Assembly: GCF_002234595.1 (NCBI RefSeq)
Contig: NZ_NMUL01000011.1
Location: forward strand, 38,492 to 102,491
Source: Amycolatopsis vastitatis
GTDB lineage: Bacteria; Actinomycetota; Actinomycetes; Mycobacteriales; Pseudonocardiaceae
DNA length: 64,000 nucleotides
Direction: 5' to 3'
Positions 8,272 to 18,337 of this stretch are shown here, piece after piece (the stretch's first letter is position 1; the number at the start of each line of letters is the position of its first letter). The position numbers and the translations under genes are program-made. The notes beneath the pieces are model-generated. The model was not told the DNA's origin. It was given only the letters and a program-made list of their open reading frames with translations, and did no database searches.

Positions 8272-9060
8272 TCACGGCCAGTTGGTGGTCGCGACGAAGT
8301 CCTCGAACGATCGCGGCGGCCGGCCCAGGGCGCGTTGGACACCGTCGGCCAGGTCGGCGCCGCGGCCGTCTCGGAGGTCGGCCAGTAGCCCGGTGAGCAG
8401 GTTCGCCACGTTTTCCGGGACGCCGTAACGGATTTGCCGTTCGATGAATGCTTCGGGGTCGATGTCGAGGTAGTCGATCTTCCGTCCGGTGGCCTGCGCG
8501 ATGAGTGTGGTCGCTTCGGCGAAGCCGACTGCTCGTGGGCCGGTCAGCTCGTAGACCTGGCCGTGGTGCCGGTCGTCGGTGAGTGCCGCTGCGGCGACTT
8601 CGGCGATGTCTTCGGCGTCGACGAACGGGGCTCGTCCCTCGCCGGCCGGGAGGGTCAACGCGCCGTCGCGGATGCCCGCGGCCCACGGGCCCTCGCTGAA
8701 GTTCTGCGCGAACCAGTTCGGGCGCAGGATGGTCCAGCCCGCGCCGCAGTTGCGGACGGCTTCTTCGGCGGCGTGCAGTGGGTGGCCGGCTTCGCCGGCG
8801 CGCGGGGCGGAGAGCAGCACGAGACGGCGGGCGCCCGCCGACACCGCTTCGGCCACGAACCGCGGGAGCCGATCCCCGGCGCCGAGGTTGGGTTCCACGA
8901 GGTAGACGGCCGCGACACCGGCCAAGGCGGCGGCCCAGGTCGCGGGGTCGGCGAGGTCGAAGCCGCGGGTACGGGAGGCGACCCGGGCGGCGGCGCCGAG
9001 CTGCCGGGCGACGCGGCGGCCGGTCTTGCCGGTGCCGCCGAGAATCAAGGTGGTCTGCAT
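8272..9060 (-). CDS. NAD(P)H-binding oxidoreductase (NmrA/atypical SDR)
   Basis: 262 residues from ATG. LILGGTGKTGRRVARQL is the N-terminal Rossmann motif, with SRTRGFDLADPATW, LLSAPRAG and ILRPNWFAQNFSEGPW typical of NmrA-like proteins; the C-terminus PRSFEDFV is usual for this subgroup. It is divergent from the AraC gene at 9142, with 81 bp between start codons, and is the likely target of that regulator. Confidence 0.88.
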   Translation of the reverse strand: MQTTLILGGTGKTGRRVARQLGAAARVASRTRGFDLADPATWAAALAGVAAVYLVEPNLGAGDRLPRFVAEAVSAGARRLVLLSAPRAGEAGHPLHAAEEAVRNCGAGWTILRPNWFAQNFSEGPWAAGIRDGALTLPAGEGRAPFVDAEDIAEVAAAALTDDRHHGQVYELTGPRAVGFAEATTLIAQATGRKIDYLDIDPEAFIERQIRYGVPENVANLLTGLLADLRDGRGADLADGVQRALGRPPRSFEDFVATTNWP

Positions 9061-9141
9061 GGTCGCAAGCCAACCCCCTGAAGGCGAGACGATCCATGGT
9101 TGAAAATCCCCGATCCCTTTGTCAGCGTCTATGGTGCCGAG

Positions 9142-10074
9142 ATGGACGTCCTCAGCGACCTGCTGCACCGGGCCCACGCCGGCCACGCGCTGGTCCGGCA
9201 GCTGATCCAGCGGCCGCCGTGGTCGCTGGCCTTCGCCGACGCCCCGCCGCTCACGCTGGTGGCCACGCTCGGCGGGCACGCGTCGCTGCGCGTCGGTGAC
9301 GCCGTGCCGGTGCGCCTCGCCGCCGGGGACCTCGCGCTGATCAGCGCCTCCGCGTACACGATCGCCGACGACCCGGGCACTCCGCCACAGCTGGTGATCC
9401 GCGGGACGAAGAAGTATCCGATCACCGACGCGCAGCCGGTGAGGAACCAGGCGCCGCGCACGTACGGCGACAGCAAGCCCGGGGCCACGACCATGCTCCG
9501 CGGCGCTTACGAGCTTCATGGCGCCGCCGCGGAACGGCTGCTGGGCATGCTGCCGCCGCTGGCGGTGGTGCCCGCCGGGCCGCGGACCCGAGGCGCGCTG
9601 GACCTGCTCGCCGCCGAGGTGGCGTGCGACGAGCCCGGGCAGGATGCCGTGCTCCGCCGGCTGCTGGACCTGGTGCTCGTGCTGGCGCTGCGCGGCTGGT
9701 GCGCCCGGATGGAGCCGCCGCCCGCCTGGTACCGGGCGCTGAGCGATGCCGGTGTCGGCGAAGCCCTGCGCTTGCTGCACACCGAGCCGGCGCACCGGTG
9801 GACGGTCGCCGAGCTGGCCGCCCGGGCCGGCCTGTCCCGTGCCGCGTTCGCCGCCCGCTTCGCGCGTCTGGTCGGCGAGCCGCCGCTGACCTACCTGACC
9901 GGCTGGCGGATGACGCTGGCCGCGGACCTGTTGCGCGGCAGCGAAGACACCATCGCCACCGTCGCCCGCACGGTCGGCTACGACGACCCGTTCGCCTTCA
10001 GCGTCGCCTTCAAACGCGTCCGGGGCGCCAGCCCCTCGGACTGGCGCCGCGGCGGTGTGACTTCCGGTTCGTGA
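9142..10074 (+). CDS. AraC-family regulator with cupin sensor domain
   Basis: 310 residues from the ATG of MDVLSDLLHRAHAGHALVRQ, the start most often used in this subfamily; an in-frame start at 9100 would add 14 residues. The N-terminal half is the cupin-type domain of the AraC-binding-like group; the C-terminal half has both helix-turn-helices (WTVAELAARAGLSRAAFAARF and ATVARTVGYDDPFAFSVAFK) and ends with SPSDWRR. Divergent from the NAD(P)H-binding gene. Confidence 0.88.
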   Translation: MDVLSDLLHRAHAGHALVRQLIQRPPWSLAFADAPPLTLVATLGGHASLRVGDAVPVRLAAGDLALISASAYTIADDPGTPPQLVIRGTKKYPITDAQPVRNQAPRTYGDSKPGATTMLRGAYELHGAAAERLLGMLPPLAVVPAGPRTRGALDLLAAEVACDEPGQDAVLRRLLDLVLVLALRGWCARMEPPPAWYRALSDAGVGEALRLLHTEPAHRWTVAELAARAGLSRAAFAARFARLVGEPPLTYLTGWRMTLAADLLRGSEDTIATVARTVGYDDPFAFSVAFKRVRGASPSDWRRGGVTSGS

Positions 10075-10106
10075 TCGCTTGTACCGGGTCACGCTGTCCG
10101 CACCTG

Positions 10107-10319
10107 GCGACCTTAGGTGGCGCCGACGAACTGGTTCCGGTCGCGGACAGCATCGGCCTGTTCGCCGCGGCCGCCTGCCATGCCGGACGTCATCCGCGAG
10201 CAACCCTGAGAGTCGAGGTGTTTCCCCATGCTGACCACCGTGTTCAAGGACACGGCGGGACCGCTTTGGTCCCCGGCTACGTCGAAACCTTGGTCCGGTT
10301 GTTCAATGACCAAACGTGA
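10107..10319 (+). pseudogene. alpha/beta-hydrolase C-terminal fragment
   Basis: The frame downstream of the AraC gene reads LGGADELVPVADSIGLF, then RVEVFPHADHRVQ and LVPGYVETLVRLF before a stop. This matches the last ~70 residues of a dienelactone-hydrolase-like alpha/beta hydrolase, with the acid (Asp of GGADE) and the catalytic histidine (HADH) but no nucleophile part. Confidence 0.6.
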
Positions 10320-10475
10320 CTCCTCGGAAGCCAAGTGTCACCTCGGGTCTCGTTTGAGCCGGCTCGTGCGTAACCGCTTCGTGTCCGAAATGTTCGCTCG
10401 CCCTCTCGCGCGCGCCGGATATAGTCGCCGGCCAGGGCCTTGCGCTGCCGGGCCCGTCCTTGGGGGGAAGAAACG

Positions 10476-11045
10476 ATGAGCGGGTTCGTCTCCGCGGCTT
10501 TGGCTTTTCCTGCCGTGCTGTTCAGCTTCCTGCTGGTCGTCGTGATCGGCTACTGGGGGCTGGCCTTGCTCGGCGTCCTCGACATCGAAGACGGTGACAT
10601 CGGGTTCTTCGGCGGCGTCCCGCTGTCCATCTCGCTGTCGCTGCTCGTCGCCTTCAGCTGGTTCCTCAGCCTCGTCGGCACGGTCCTCATCGAAGGCGCG
10701 CCCCTGCGGGTTTTGCTCGGGATCGGCGTCCTGGCCGCCGCGCTCGTGCTCGGGGCGCTCGGTACCCGGCTGGTGGTCGCGCCCCTTCGCCGGGTCTTCG
10801 CCGGGGCCGAACCGACGCGGCAGGACTTCGTCGGCCGGGTCGCCGTCGTGCGGACGTCGAGTGTCACCGAGGACTTCGGGCAGGCCGAAGCCACCGCTGC
10901 CGACGGCTCGTCGGCGATCATCCAAATTCGACTGGCGGGCGAAGGCAACCTCGGCGTGGGCAGCCGCGTTGTCATCTACGACTACGACTCCGCGGGTGAG
11001 TTCTTCTGGGTCAGCCCCATGGAACTCGAAGCAGAAAAGGACTGA
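10476..11045 (+). CDS. NfeD-like membrane protein with OB-fold domain
   Basis: 189 residues; ATG follows a GGGGGGAAG ribosome site. Three or four hydrophobic segments occupy residues ~3-110 (FPAVLFSFLLVVVIGYWGLA; LSISLSLLVAFSWFLSLVG; VLLGIGVLAAALVLGALG). The C-terminal ~75 residues resemble the OB-fold of NfeD/YqiJ proteins (FVGRVAVVRTSSVTEDFGQA to SRVVIYDYDSAGEFFWV). Such proteins sit next to flotillins and act in membrane microdomains; the flotillin gene begins 6 nt after the stop here. Confidence 0.85.
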   Translation: MSGFVSAALAFPAVLFSFLLVVVIGYWGLALLGVLDIEDGDIGFFGGVPLSISLSLLVAFSWFLSLVGTVLIEGAPLRVLLGIGVLAAALVLGALGTRLVVAPLRRVFAGAEPTRQDFVGRVAVVRTSSVTEDFGQAEATAADGSSAIIQIRLAGEGNLGVGSRVVIYDYDSAGEFFWVSPMELEAEKD

Positions 11046-11051
11046 ACCGGA

Positions 11052-13061
11052 ATGGATGCCATCGGCTTGGGGGCCGGCGTGTTGATCGCCGTCGTGGTCC
11101 TGATCGTCCTGGTGCTGCTGTTCGTCGTGAGCCGGCTGTTCCGCAAGGTGCCGCAGGGCAAGGCGCTGATCATCTCCAAGGTGCGCAGGGTCGACGTCAC
11201 CTTCACCGGTGCCGTGGTGCTGCCCGTGCTGCACAAGTCCGAGGTCATGGACATCTCGGTGAAGACGATCGACATCGAGCGCACCGGCCGGGAAGGCCTG
11301 ATCTGCCGCGACAACATCCGCGCCGACATCCGGATCTCGTTCTTCGTGCGCGTCAACAAGACGGTCGAGGACGTCGTGAAGGTCGCGCAGGCGATCGGTA
11401 CCGAACGCGCGAGCGACCAGGGAACCCTGCAGGAACTGTTCAACGCGAAGTTCTCCGAGGCGCTGAAAACCGTCGGCAAGCAACTGGACTTCGTCGACCT
11501 CTACACCAAGCGCAACGAGTTCCGCGACCAGATCATCCGCGTCATCGGCACCGACCTCAACGGCTACAGCCTGGAAGACGCGGCGATCGACTACCTCGAG
11601 CAGACCCCGATGGCGTCGCTCGATTCGGCCAACATCCTCGACGCGCAGGGTATCCGCAAGATCACCGAGCTGACAGCGATCGAGCACGTGCGCACCAACG
11701 AGTTCCGCCGCCACGAAGAAAAGGAGATCACGCGCCAGAACGTCGACGCCCGCGAGGCGATCCTCGAACTGGAGCGGCGCCAGGCCGATGCGGAAATCAA
11801 GCAGCGCCGCGAAATCGAGACGATGCGGGCGCGCGAAGAAGCGGAAACCCTCAAGGTGCAGGCCGAGGAGCGGCTCAAGTCGCAGGCCGCGCAGCTGCGC
11901 ACCGACGAGCAGCTCGGCATCCAGCAGCAGAACCAGCAGCGCGAAATCGAGGTCGCCGGCAAGAACCGTGAACGCGTCATCGCCATCGAGTCCGAGCGGA
12001 TCGAAAAGGACCGCCTGCTCGAAGTGATCGGCCGCGAGCGCGAGACCGAGCTGTCCCGGATTTCCAAGGACAAGGAACTCGAAACCGAGAAGCGGTCGAT
12101 CGCCGAGGTGATCCGGGAGCGGATCGCCGTCGAGAAGACCGTCGCCGAGCAGGAAGAGAACATCAAGAAGCTGCGCGTGGTCGAGGAGGCCCAGCGCACC
12201 CGCGAGGCGGTGGTCATCCGTGCCGAGGCCGAAGCCCAGGAGAACCTGGTCAAGGGCATCAAGGCCGCCGAGGCCGCCGAGCAGGCCGCCAAGTTCAAGG
12301 CCCGCGAGGAGCTGACCCTCGCCGAGGCGCGCCAGCAGGCCGCCGAGCTGGAGACGCGGGCCAAGATCCGGCTCGCCGAGGGCATCCAGGCCGAGGAGGC
12401 CGCCGCCGGCCTCGCCGCCGCGCAGGTCCGGGAGCGCGACGCCGTCGCGCTGGAGAAGGTCGGCCGCGCCGAGGCGATCGTCGAACGCGAGAAGGCGACC
12501 GTGGTCGCCGATGCGCTGCGCGACAAGCTGAAGGGCGAAGCCGAGGGCCTCACCGAGAAGGCCGCCGCGTTGGCCGCGCTCGACAGCGCGAGCCGGGAGC
12601 ACGAGGAGTACCGGCTGCGGCTGGACGCCGAGAAGGAGATCCGGCTGGCCGCGCTCGACGTGCAGCGTGACGTCGCCGAAGCGCAGGCGACCGTGCTCAG
12701 CGTCGGGCTGGAGAAGGCCGACATCGACATCGTCGGCGGCGAGACCATGTTCTTCGACCGGATCGTCGGCTCGATCGGGCTCGGCAAGAGCGTGGACGGC
12801 TTCGTGCAGCACTCCGACGTCGTCGGATCGCTCGCGCGGCCCTACCTCGACGGGTCGGCCAGCTTCACCGACGACCTCGCCAAGCTGATCGGCGCGGTGA
12901 GCACCGAAGACGTGAAGAACCTGACGCTGTCGGCCTTCCTGGCGAAGCAGCTGCAGGACGGCGGGCCGGACAGCGACAAGCTCCGTGAGCTGATGACCAC
13001 GGCGCAGCGGCTCGGCCTCGCCGAGACGTCGGTCGCCACCGTCGTCGCCGCGAAGCAGTGA
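11052..13061 (+). CDS. flotillin-like protein (SPFH/PHB domain)
   Basis: 669 residues. A single N-terminal membrane segment (residues ~5-30) is followed by the SPFH/band-7 domain (KALIISKVRRVDVTFTGAVV, DISVKTIDIERTGREGLI) to about residue 190. A long charged coiled coil rich in Glu-Ala-Arg follows (residues ~210-560), then a C-terminal globular segment of ~110 residues (GGETMFFDRIVGSIGLGKSV). Flotillins oligomerise on the membrane and organise lipid microdomains. Length and layout match the YqiK type. It sits between the NfeD-like gene and the giant ATPase, overlapping the latter by GTGA, so the three are probably one transcript. Confidence 0.92.
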   Translation: MDAIGLGAGVLIAVVVLIVLVLLFVVSRLFRKVPQGKALIISKVRRVDVTFTGAVVLPVLHKSEVMDISVKTIDIERTGREGLICRDNIRADIRISFFVRVNKTVEDVVKVAQAIGTERASDQGTLQELFNAKFSEALKTVGKQLDFVDLYTKRNEFRDQIIRVIGTDLNGYSLEDAAIDYLEQTPMASLDSANILDAQGIRKITELTAIEHVRTNEFRRHEEKEITRQNVDAREAILELERRQADAEIKQRREIETMRAREEAETLKVQAEERLKSQAAQLRTDEQLGIQQQNQQREIEVAGKNRERVIAIESERIEKDRLLEVIGRERETELSRISKDKELETEKRSIAEVIRERIAVEKTVAEQEENIKKLRVVEEAQRTREAVVIRAEAEAQENLVKGIKAAEAAEQAAKFKAREELTLAEARQQAAELETRAKIRLAEGIQAEEAAAGLAAAQVRERDAVALEKVGRAEAIVEREKATVVADALRDKLKGEAEGLTEKAAALAALDSASREHEEYRLRLDAEKEIRLAALDVQRDVAEAQATVLSVGLEKADIDIVGGETMFFDRIVGSIGLGKSVDGFVQHSDVVGSLARPYLDGSASFTDDLAKLIGAVSTEDVKNLTLSAFLAKQLQDGGPDSDKLRELMTTAQRLGLAETSVATVVAAKQ

Positions 13062-16000
13062 CGGCGGCCGAGACGAAGCTGGACGCGGGCACCTATGACG
13101 TGCTCCGCGTCCGGCTGGCCGCCCAGGCCTCCGAGCTGGCGAAACGCGCGGACGAGCTCAACGCGCGCCGGCTCGAGGTCTTCGGCGGCGCGCAGCTCGC
13201 GCTGCTCGGCACCGAACGCATCCGCACCGCCAACAACTGCGTGCCCCGGGACATCGTCGCGGTCGACGGCCGGATGTTGTTCGGCTACAACGTCTTCATC
13301 GGACTGAAGCCCGAGACGGCGATCGACGACGTTTTCTCGCTGCAGCGCTTCAGCCGTGACGAAGACGCGTTCCGCTTCGACGACGTCAGTGCGGAGGAAC
13401 TGCCCGAACTGCTGCGTGACGAGCAGTTCGGGCGGGACTTCGGCGAGCTGTACCGCTACTACCGGCAGGCGAAGCTGCTGCAGCTGCGCCGGCTGGACGG
13501 GAAGCTGCTCGCGGTGTTCCAGATCGGTCCGCGCACCGAGGACATCCGGGTGCTGCGGTGGGGGATCGCGGCCGACGGCACGGTGTCCTATCTGGACAGT
13601 CGTGGCGAACGTGACCACGTCTTCCCGCCGTCGCACGACTTCGAGTGGATCGAGACGACGCGCGAGGACCACGTCCTCGGCCGGCACCCGCACATCTCGA
13701 TCGAGGACGAGGTGTTCGTCGAGACCGTCGGCGGCAACTTGACGGTCAAGGTCGAGAACAACACCGAGACCGGCGCCGGGGTGTACGCCGAGCCGGTCGA
13801 CGAGCCGCTGCAGAGCCTCGCCGACGCCGAAGTCTCCTATGCCCGGATCGGCCCGCTGATCCTGCTGCGCATGCTGCCGTACAAGGAAACCACGTACCGC
13901 TACCTGGTGTTCAACACCCGCACCCAGGACGTCGTGCGGCTCGACGGCATCGGGCAGGCCTGCCAGCGGCTCCCCGAGGACCACGGCATCATCTTCCCCG
14001 GCGGCTACTACCTCGACACCGGCGTCAGCAAGACGTTCGACACCACTGTGGACGGTCTCGAGTTCGAGCGCGTGATCCGCTCGCCCAACGGCGAGGACGT
14101 GCTGTACGTCTTCCACGCGCGGGCCGAGGGGCGCTCGCTCCTGCTGCCGTACAACGTGATCCGCAAGGAGGTCGCCAACCCGATCCCGTGCCACGGGTAC
14201 TCGCTGTTCGACGACGGCACGATGATCCTGTTCCGCGCGCTGTCCGACGAACCGAGCCGGGTCCACCCGATGCAGGTGTGGCGGACGCCGTTCCAATCGG
14301 ACACCTACGCGGCGTCGCAGCCGGCCGGCACCGGGCCGCTGGAGCGGGTCGGGAACGCCGACCTCGTCCGCGGGATCTCCGACTGCCTGTCGATCACCAG
14401 GATGATCGGGGAAATGGCGCCGTCGGCGGCGGTGTTCGAGGCGCTGATCGCCGCCTGCACGCGCGTCTTCGACCACTACCACTGGCTCGGCGAGAGTGAG
14501 CTGGGGGACCTGCGCTCGCCGCTGTCCGACGTCCGCGTCACCGCCGAGCAGGTGCTGGACGAGTTCGAGACGGTCACCTCGCTCACCGCGCAGGCGGCCG
14601 AGGCCGTCGACACGGCGGCGGCCGACACGGCGTCGCTCGTGCGGCGGGTGCGGGGCGAAGCGCTGAACGCGGCGGACGCGTGGGTGCGCCGCCTGGCCGA
14701 GATGCACCGGGCGCGCGGGCGCCTGGTCACCGTGCGGGAGCTGCGTTACGCCGACACCGCGCGCGTGGACACGCTGATCGCCGAACTGGACACGGAGTTC
14801 TCCGAGGCGGCGCAGCGGGCCGTGCGGTTCTTGCAGGGCGAGGAGGCGTTCACCGGCTACCACGCCGAGGTGGACGGGCTGATCGCCGCGGCGGGCGCGA
14901 TCAAGACGGTCGCCGAGGCCGGTCCGGTTGCCGCGCGGCTCGACGAGCAGTCCGCCGGCCTGGAGGTCCTCACCGACGTCGTGGGCGGGCTCGACATCGC
15001 CGACGCCGTCGTGCGGACGAAGATCCTGGAGCGCGTCGGCGAGGTGATCGGCGCCGTCAACCGGGCCAGGGCCACGCTCGACGCGCGTCGCAAGGAGCTC
15101 CTGGAGACCGAGGGCCGGGCGGAGTTCGCCGCCGAGTTCGCGCTGCTCGCGCAGGCCATCACCGGCGGGCTCGCGGTCGCGGACACCCCGGAGCGCTGCG
15201 ACGAACAGCTGGGCCGGCTGCTGCTGCAGCTGGAGAACCTCGAATCGCGGTTCGGGGAGTTCGACGACTTCCTGACCTCGCTCGGGGAGAAGCGCACCGA
15301 CGTCTACGAGGCGTTCTCCTCGCGCAAGCAGACGCTGCTCGACGAGCGGGCGCGGCGCGCGGACCGGCTGGTCGAGTCGGCCGGGCGCATCCTCGGCAGC
15401 GTGACGCGCCGGGTCGGTTCGCTCGGCTCGGCCGAGGAGATCAACACCTACTTCGCGGCCGATCCGATGGTCTCGAAGCTGCGCAGCGTCGTCGAGGACC
15501 TGCGGGCGCTCGGCGACCAGGTGCGGGCCGAGGAGCTCGAAGGCCGGGTGAAGGCCGCTCGCCAGGAGGCCGGCCGGGCCCTGCGCGACCGCCTCGACCT
15601 CTACGGCGAAGGCGGCGCGACGATCCGACTCGGCCGCAACACCTTCGCCGTCAACACCCAGGACCTCGACCTGACGCTGGTGCCGCACGACGGCTCGATG
15701 AAGTTCGCGATCACCGGCACCGACTACCGGGCGCCGGTGCGGGACGCCACTTTCGAGGCGACGCGGCCGTACTGGGACCAGCTGCTGGTCTCGGAGTCGC
15801 CGGAGGTCTACCGCGCCGAGTACCTCGCGACGTCGATCCTCGCCGAACGGCCGGTCGCCGAGCTGGTCGAAGCCGATCTGCTCGACGTCGTGCGGAGCGT
15901 GGCCGGGGAGCGGTACGACGAGGGGTACGCGCGCGGGGTGCACGACCACGACGCCGCCGCGATCCTGGCGGCCCTGCTGCGGCTGCGGTCCGCTGCCGGG

Positions 16001-17929
16001 TTGCTGCGCTTCCCACCCGCCGCCCGGGCGGCGGCCCAGCTGTTCTGGGCGTTCGGCGCCGACGAGCGGGCCAAGGCCGCGTGGACGACCCGGGCCGCGT
16101 CGCTCGCGCGGGTGCGGGAGGCGTTCGGCCCCACCCGGGCGAGCGACGAGCTGGCGCGGGAGCTCACGGCCGCGATGACGGCGTTCCTCGACGGCGCCGG
16201 GCTCGCGCTCGACGCCGAGTTCGCCGGGGAGTACCTGGTCGAGGAGCTCGCCGTCGCGCCGGCCGGGTTCGTCACCGGCGGCGGCGCGCGGGCGGTGCTG
16301 GACAAGTTCCGGCTCGACCGGCGGAGCTTCGCCGAGGACCTGCGCTCCCTCGACGTACTGGTGGAACGGTACCAGCTCGCCGACGCCTGGCTGCGGTCCT
16401 TTGTGGACTCGGTCGGGCTGCCGGCTGACGAGCTGCCCGAAGCCGTTGCGATCGAGCTGTGCGACCTGCCGCGGTACGACTCGTCGGCGGCGCTGACGGC
16501 CACTGTGGACGGTCTGCTCGGCGCGCACCCGCGGATCGCCGGGCGGTCGGTGGCGGTGCGGCTCGACGAGACGCTCGCCAGGACGCACCGATTCCGGCGT
16601 GACCGCGTGCCGGGTTTCCGCGCGTACCAGCGGCTGCGCAACGACCTGGTAGCGGCCGAACGCGACCGGCTCCGGCTTGAGGAGTACAAGCCGAAGGTGA
16701 TGAGCGCCTTCGTGCGGAACCGGCTGCTCGACGAGGTCTACCTGCCGCTGATCGGGGACAACCTGGCCAAGCAGCTCGGCGCGGCCGGGGACGCCAAGCG
16801 CACCGACCAGTCCGGTCTGCTGCTGCTCATCTCGCCGCCGGGGTACGGCAAGACGACGCTCATGGAGTACGTCGCCAGCCGCCTCGGGCTGGTCTTCGTG
16901 AAGGTCAACGGGCCGGCGCTGGGCCACGACGTCACCTCGGTCGACCCGGCCGACGCGCCCAACGCGACCGCGCGGCAGGAAGTCGAAAAGATCTCCTTCG
17001 CGCTGGAGCAGGGCAACAACGTGCTGCTGTACCTCGACGACATCCAGCACACGTCGCCGGAACTGCTGCAGAAGTTCATCTCGCTGTGCGACGCGCAGCG
17101 GCGGATGGAAGGTGTGTGGGAGGGCCGCACGCGGACCTACGACCTGCGCGGCAAGCGGTTCGCGGTGTGCATGGCCGGCAACCCGTACACTGAGCAGGGC
17201 AAGCGGTTCCGCATCCCCGACATGCTCGCCAACCGCGCGGACGTGTGGAACCTCGGTGATGTGCTGTCCGGCAAGGAAGAGCTCTTCGCGCTGAGCTACA
17301 TCGAGAACGCGCTGACGTCGAACGCCGTGCTGGCGCCGCTCGTGTCACGGGAGCGGTCCGATGTGGACGTTCTGGTCCGGATGGCCCACGGCGATGGTTC
17401 CGTGCGTGCCGACCAGCTTTCGCACGCCTATTCGGCCACGGAGCTGGAGCAGATCCTCGCCGTGCTCCGGAAGCTGGTGCAGGTGCAGCGGACCGTGCTG
17501 GCGAACAACCAGGCCTACATCGCCTCGGCGGCGCAGGCGGACGCGTCGCGCACCGAACCGCCGTTCCAGCTGCAGGGTTCGTACCGGAACATGAACAAGC
17601 TCGCCGAGCGGATCGTGCCGGCGATGAACGACGCGGAGCTCGAGGCTCTGATCGACGACCACTACGCCGGCGAGGCGCAGACGCTGACCTCGGGCGCCGA
17701 GGCCAACCTGCTCAAGCTGGCCGAGCTGCGGGGACGGCTGTCCGCGGAGCAGGCCCGGCGGTGGGCCGCCGTCAAGGCCGCGTACCTGCGCGAGCAGGCG
17801 CTGGGCGGGGACGGCGAGGACCCGCTGAGCCGCGCGGTCGGCGCGGTGGGCCTGCTGGCCGACCGGGTGGGCGCGGTCGAGACGGCCATCGGGCGCGCGG
17901 CACAGCGGCTGGCGCGGGAAGAGGCTTGA
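13058..17929 (+). CDS. giant flotillin-linked AAA ATPase (so-called DNA repair ATPase family)
   Basis: 1,623 residues with no internal stop. The first ~400 residues are a beta-rich domain of unknown function starting after a short coil (NNCVPRDIVAVDGRMLFGYN). The middle is helical and coiled (~470-850). The C-terminus has an AAA module with Walker A SPPGYGKTTLMEYVASRLG at about residue 1262 and Walker B VLLYLDDIQH at about 1321, then sensor-type AGNPYTEQGKRFRIPDMLANR. Homologues are usually annotated as DNA repair ATPases (DUF3686-type, from memory) without strong evidence for repair. GTG start overlaps the flotillin stop. The translational coupling suggests action at flotillin microdomains; the substrate is unknown. 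Confidence 0.85.
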   Translation: MTAAETKLDAGTYDVLRVRLAAQASELAKRADELNARRLEVFGGAQLALLGTERIRTANNCVPRDIVAVDGRMLFGYNVFIGLKPETAIDDVFSLQRFSRDEDAFRFDDVSAEELPELLRDEQFGRDFGELYRYYRQAKLLQLRRLDGKLLAVFQIGPRTEDIRVLRWGIAADGTVSYLDSRGERDHVFPPSHDFEWIETTREDHVLGRHPHISIEDEVFVETVGGNLTVKVENNTETGAGVYAEPVDEPLQSLADAEVSYARIGPLILLRMLPYKETTYRYLVFNTRTQDVVRLDGIGQACQRLPEDHGIIFPGGYYLDTGVSKTFDTTVDGLEFERVIRSPNGEDVLYVFHARAEGRSLLLPYNVIRKEVANPIPCHGYSLFDDGTMILFRALSDEPSRVHPMQVWRTPFQSDTYAASQPAGTGPLERVGNADLVRGISDCLSITRMIGEMAPSAAVFEALIAACTRVFDHYHWLGESELGDLRSPLSDVRVTAEQVLDEFETVTSLTAQAAEAVDTAAADTASLVRRVRGEALNAADAWVRRLAEMHRARGRLVTVRELRYADTARVDTLIAELDTEFSEAAQRAVRFLQGEEAFTGYHAEVDGLIAAAGAIKTVAEAGPVAARLDEQSAGLEVLTDVVGGLDIADAVVRTKILERVGEVIGAVNRARATLDARRKELLETEGRAEFAAEFALLAQAITGGLAVADTPERCDEQLGRLLLQLENLESRFGEFDDFLTSLGEKRTDVYEAFSSRKQTLLDERARRADRLVESAGRILGSVTRRVGSLGSAEEINTYFAADPMVSKLRSVVEDLRALGDQVRAEELEGRVKAARQEAGRALRDRLDLYGEGGATIRLGRNTFAVNTQDLDLTLVPHDGSMKFAITGTDYRAPVRDATFEATRPYWDQLLVSESPEVYRAEYLATSILAERPVAELVEADLLDVVRSVAGERYDEGYARGVHDHDAAAILAALLRLRSAAGLLRFPPAARAAAQLFWAFGADERAKAAWTTRAASLARVREAFGPTRASDELARELTAAMTAFLDGAGLALDAEFAGEYLVEELAVAPAGFVTGGGARAVLDKFRLDRRSFAEDLRSLDVLVERYQLADAWLRSFVDSVGLPADELPEAVAIELCDLPRYDSSAALTATVDGLLGAHPRIAGRSVAVRLDETLARTHRFRRDRVPGFRAYQRLRNDLVAAERDRLRLEEYKPKVMSAFVRNRLLDEVYLPLIGDNLAKQLGAAGDAKRTDQSGLLLLISPPGYGKTTLMEYVASRLGLVFVKVNGPALGHDVTSVDPADAPNATARQEVEKISFALEQGNNVLLYLDDIQHTSPELLQKFISLCDAQRRMEGVWEGRTRTYDLRGKRFAVCMAGNPYTEQGKRFRIPDMLANRADVWNLGDVLSGKEELFALSYIENALTSNAVLAPLVSRERSDVDVLVRMAHGDGSVRADQLSHAYSATELEQILAVLRKLVQVQRTVLANNQAYIASAAQADASRTEPPFQLQGSYRNMNKLAERIVPAMNDAELEALIDDHYAGEAQTLTSGAEANLLKLAELRGRLSAEQARRWAAVKAAYLREQALGGDGEDPLSRAVGAVGLLADRVGAVETAIGRAAQRLAREEA

Positions 17930-18074
17930 TTGCTTTGACCCCGCAATGACGTAGCCGCGTCATGGTCGATGGAGCCGCCCACCATGAAACCGATCCGGGC
18001 GGCTGTGGCAAGTCGGGCTGCCGTGGTTCGCGTCAGCCACCTGCGTCTTGTTCGAGTAGTGGCGCTCGAGCCTC

Positions 18075-18309
18075 GACCGGCGGGGGTGCGGTTGTATGCG
18101 GTCAGGCCCGGGTTGACGTTCCACGGGTTGCGGCACAGTCACAAGACGTGGCTGATCGCCGGAGGAGCGCCCGAGATCGCGCAGGCCCCGCCGGTTGGGT
18201 CATCACCTGCCGAACCGGGTGGTCGAGGTGTATTCGCATGTGGCGCCGGAGGTGGAGACGCGGTTGTCGGCCGATCTGCAGCGCCGTTGGCAGAAGGCGA
18301 CGCGTAGTC
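18075..18309 (+). pseudogene. tyrosine integrase C-terminal fragment, frameshifted
   Basis: VRPGLTFHGLRHSHKTWLIA is the catalytic Arg/His box of a tyrosine recombinase, and one frame over RVVEVYSHVAPEVETRLSAD holds the nucleophile Tyr. Removing one C from the run at 18185-18188 would restore the join as QARRLGHHL. The N-terminal two thirds is absent. It marks the remains of an integrated element next to the ATPase gene. Confidence 0.8.
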
Positions 18310-18337
18310 AGTACCCGAAGGGGCCGAGGCTGACGTC

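Noticed and set aside
12842..17050. Very long minus-strand open frame (1,402 codons) opposite the giant ATPase, and a similar 824-codon frame at 10338-12812
   Set aside because: Antisense shadows caused by high third-position GC in the plus-strand genes; composition is Arg/Gly/Val-rich without domain motifs, whereas the plus strand carries clear families.
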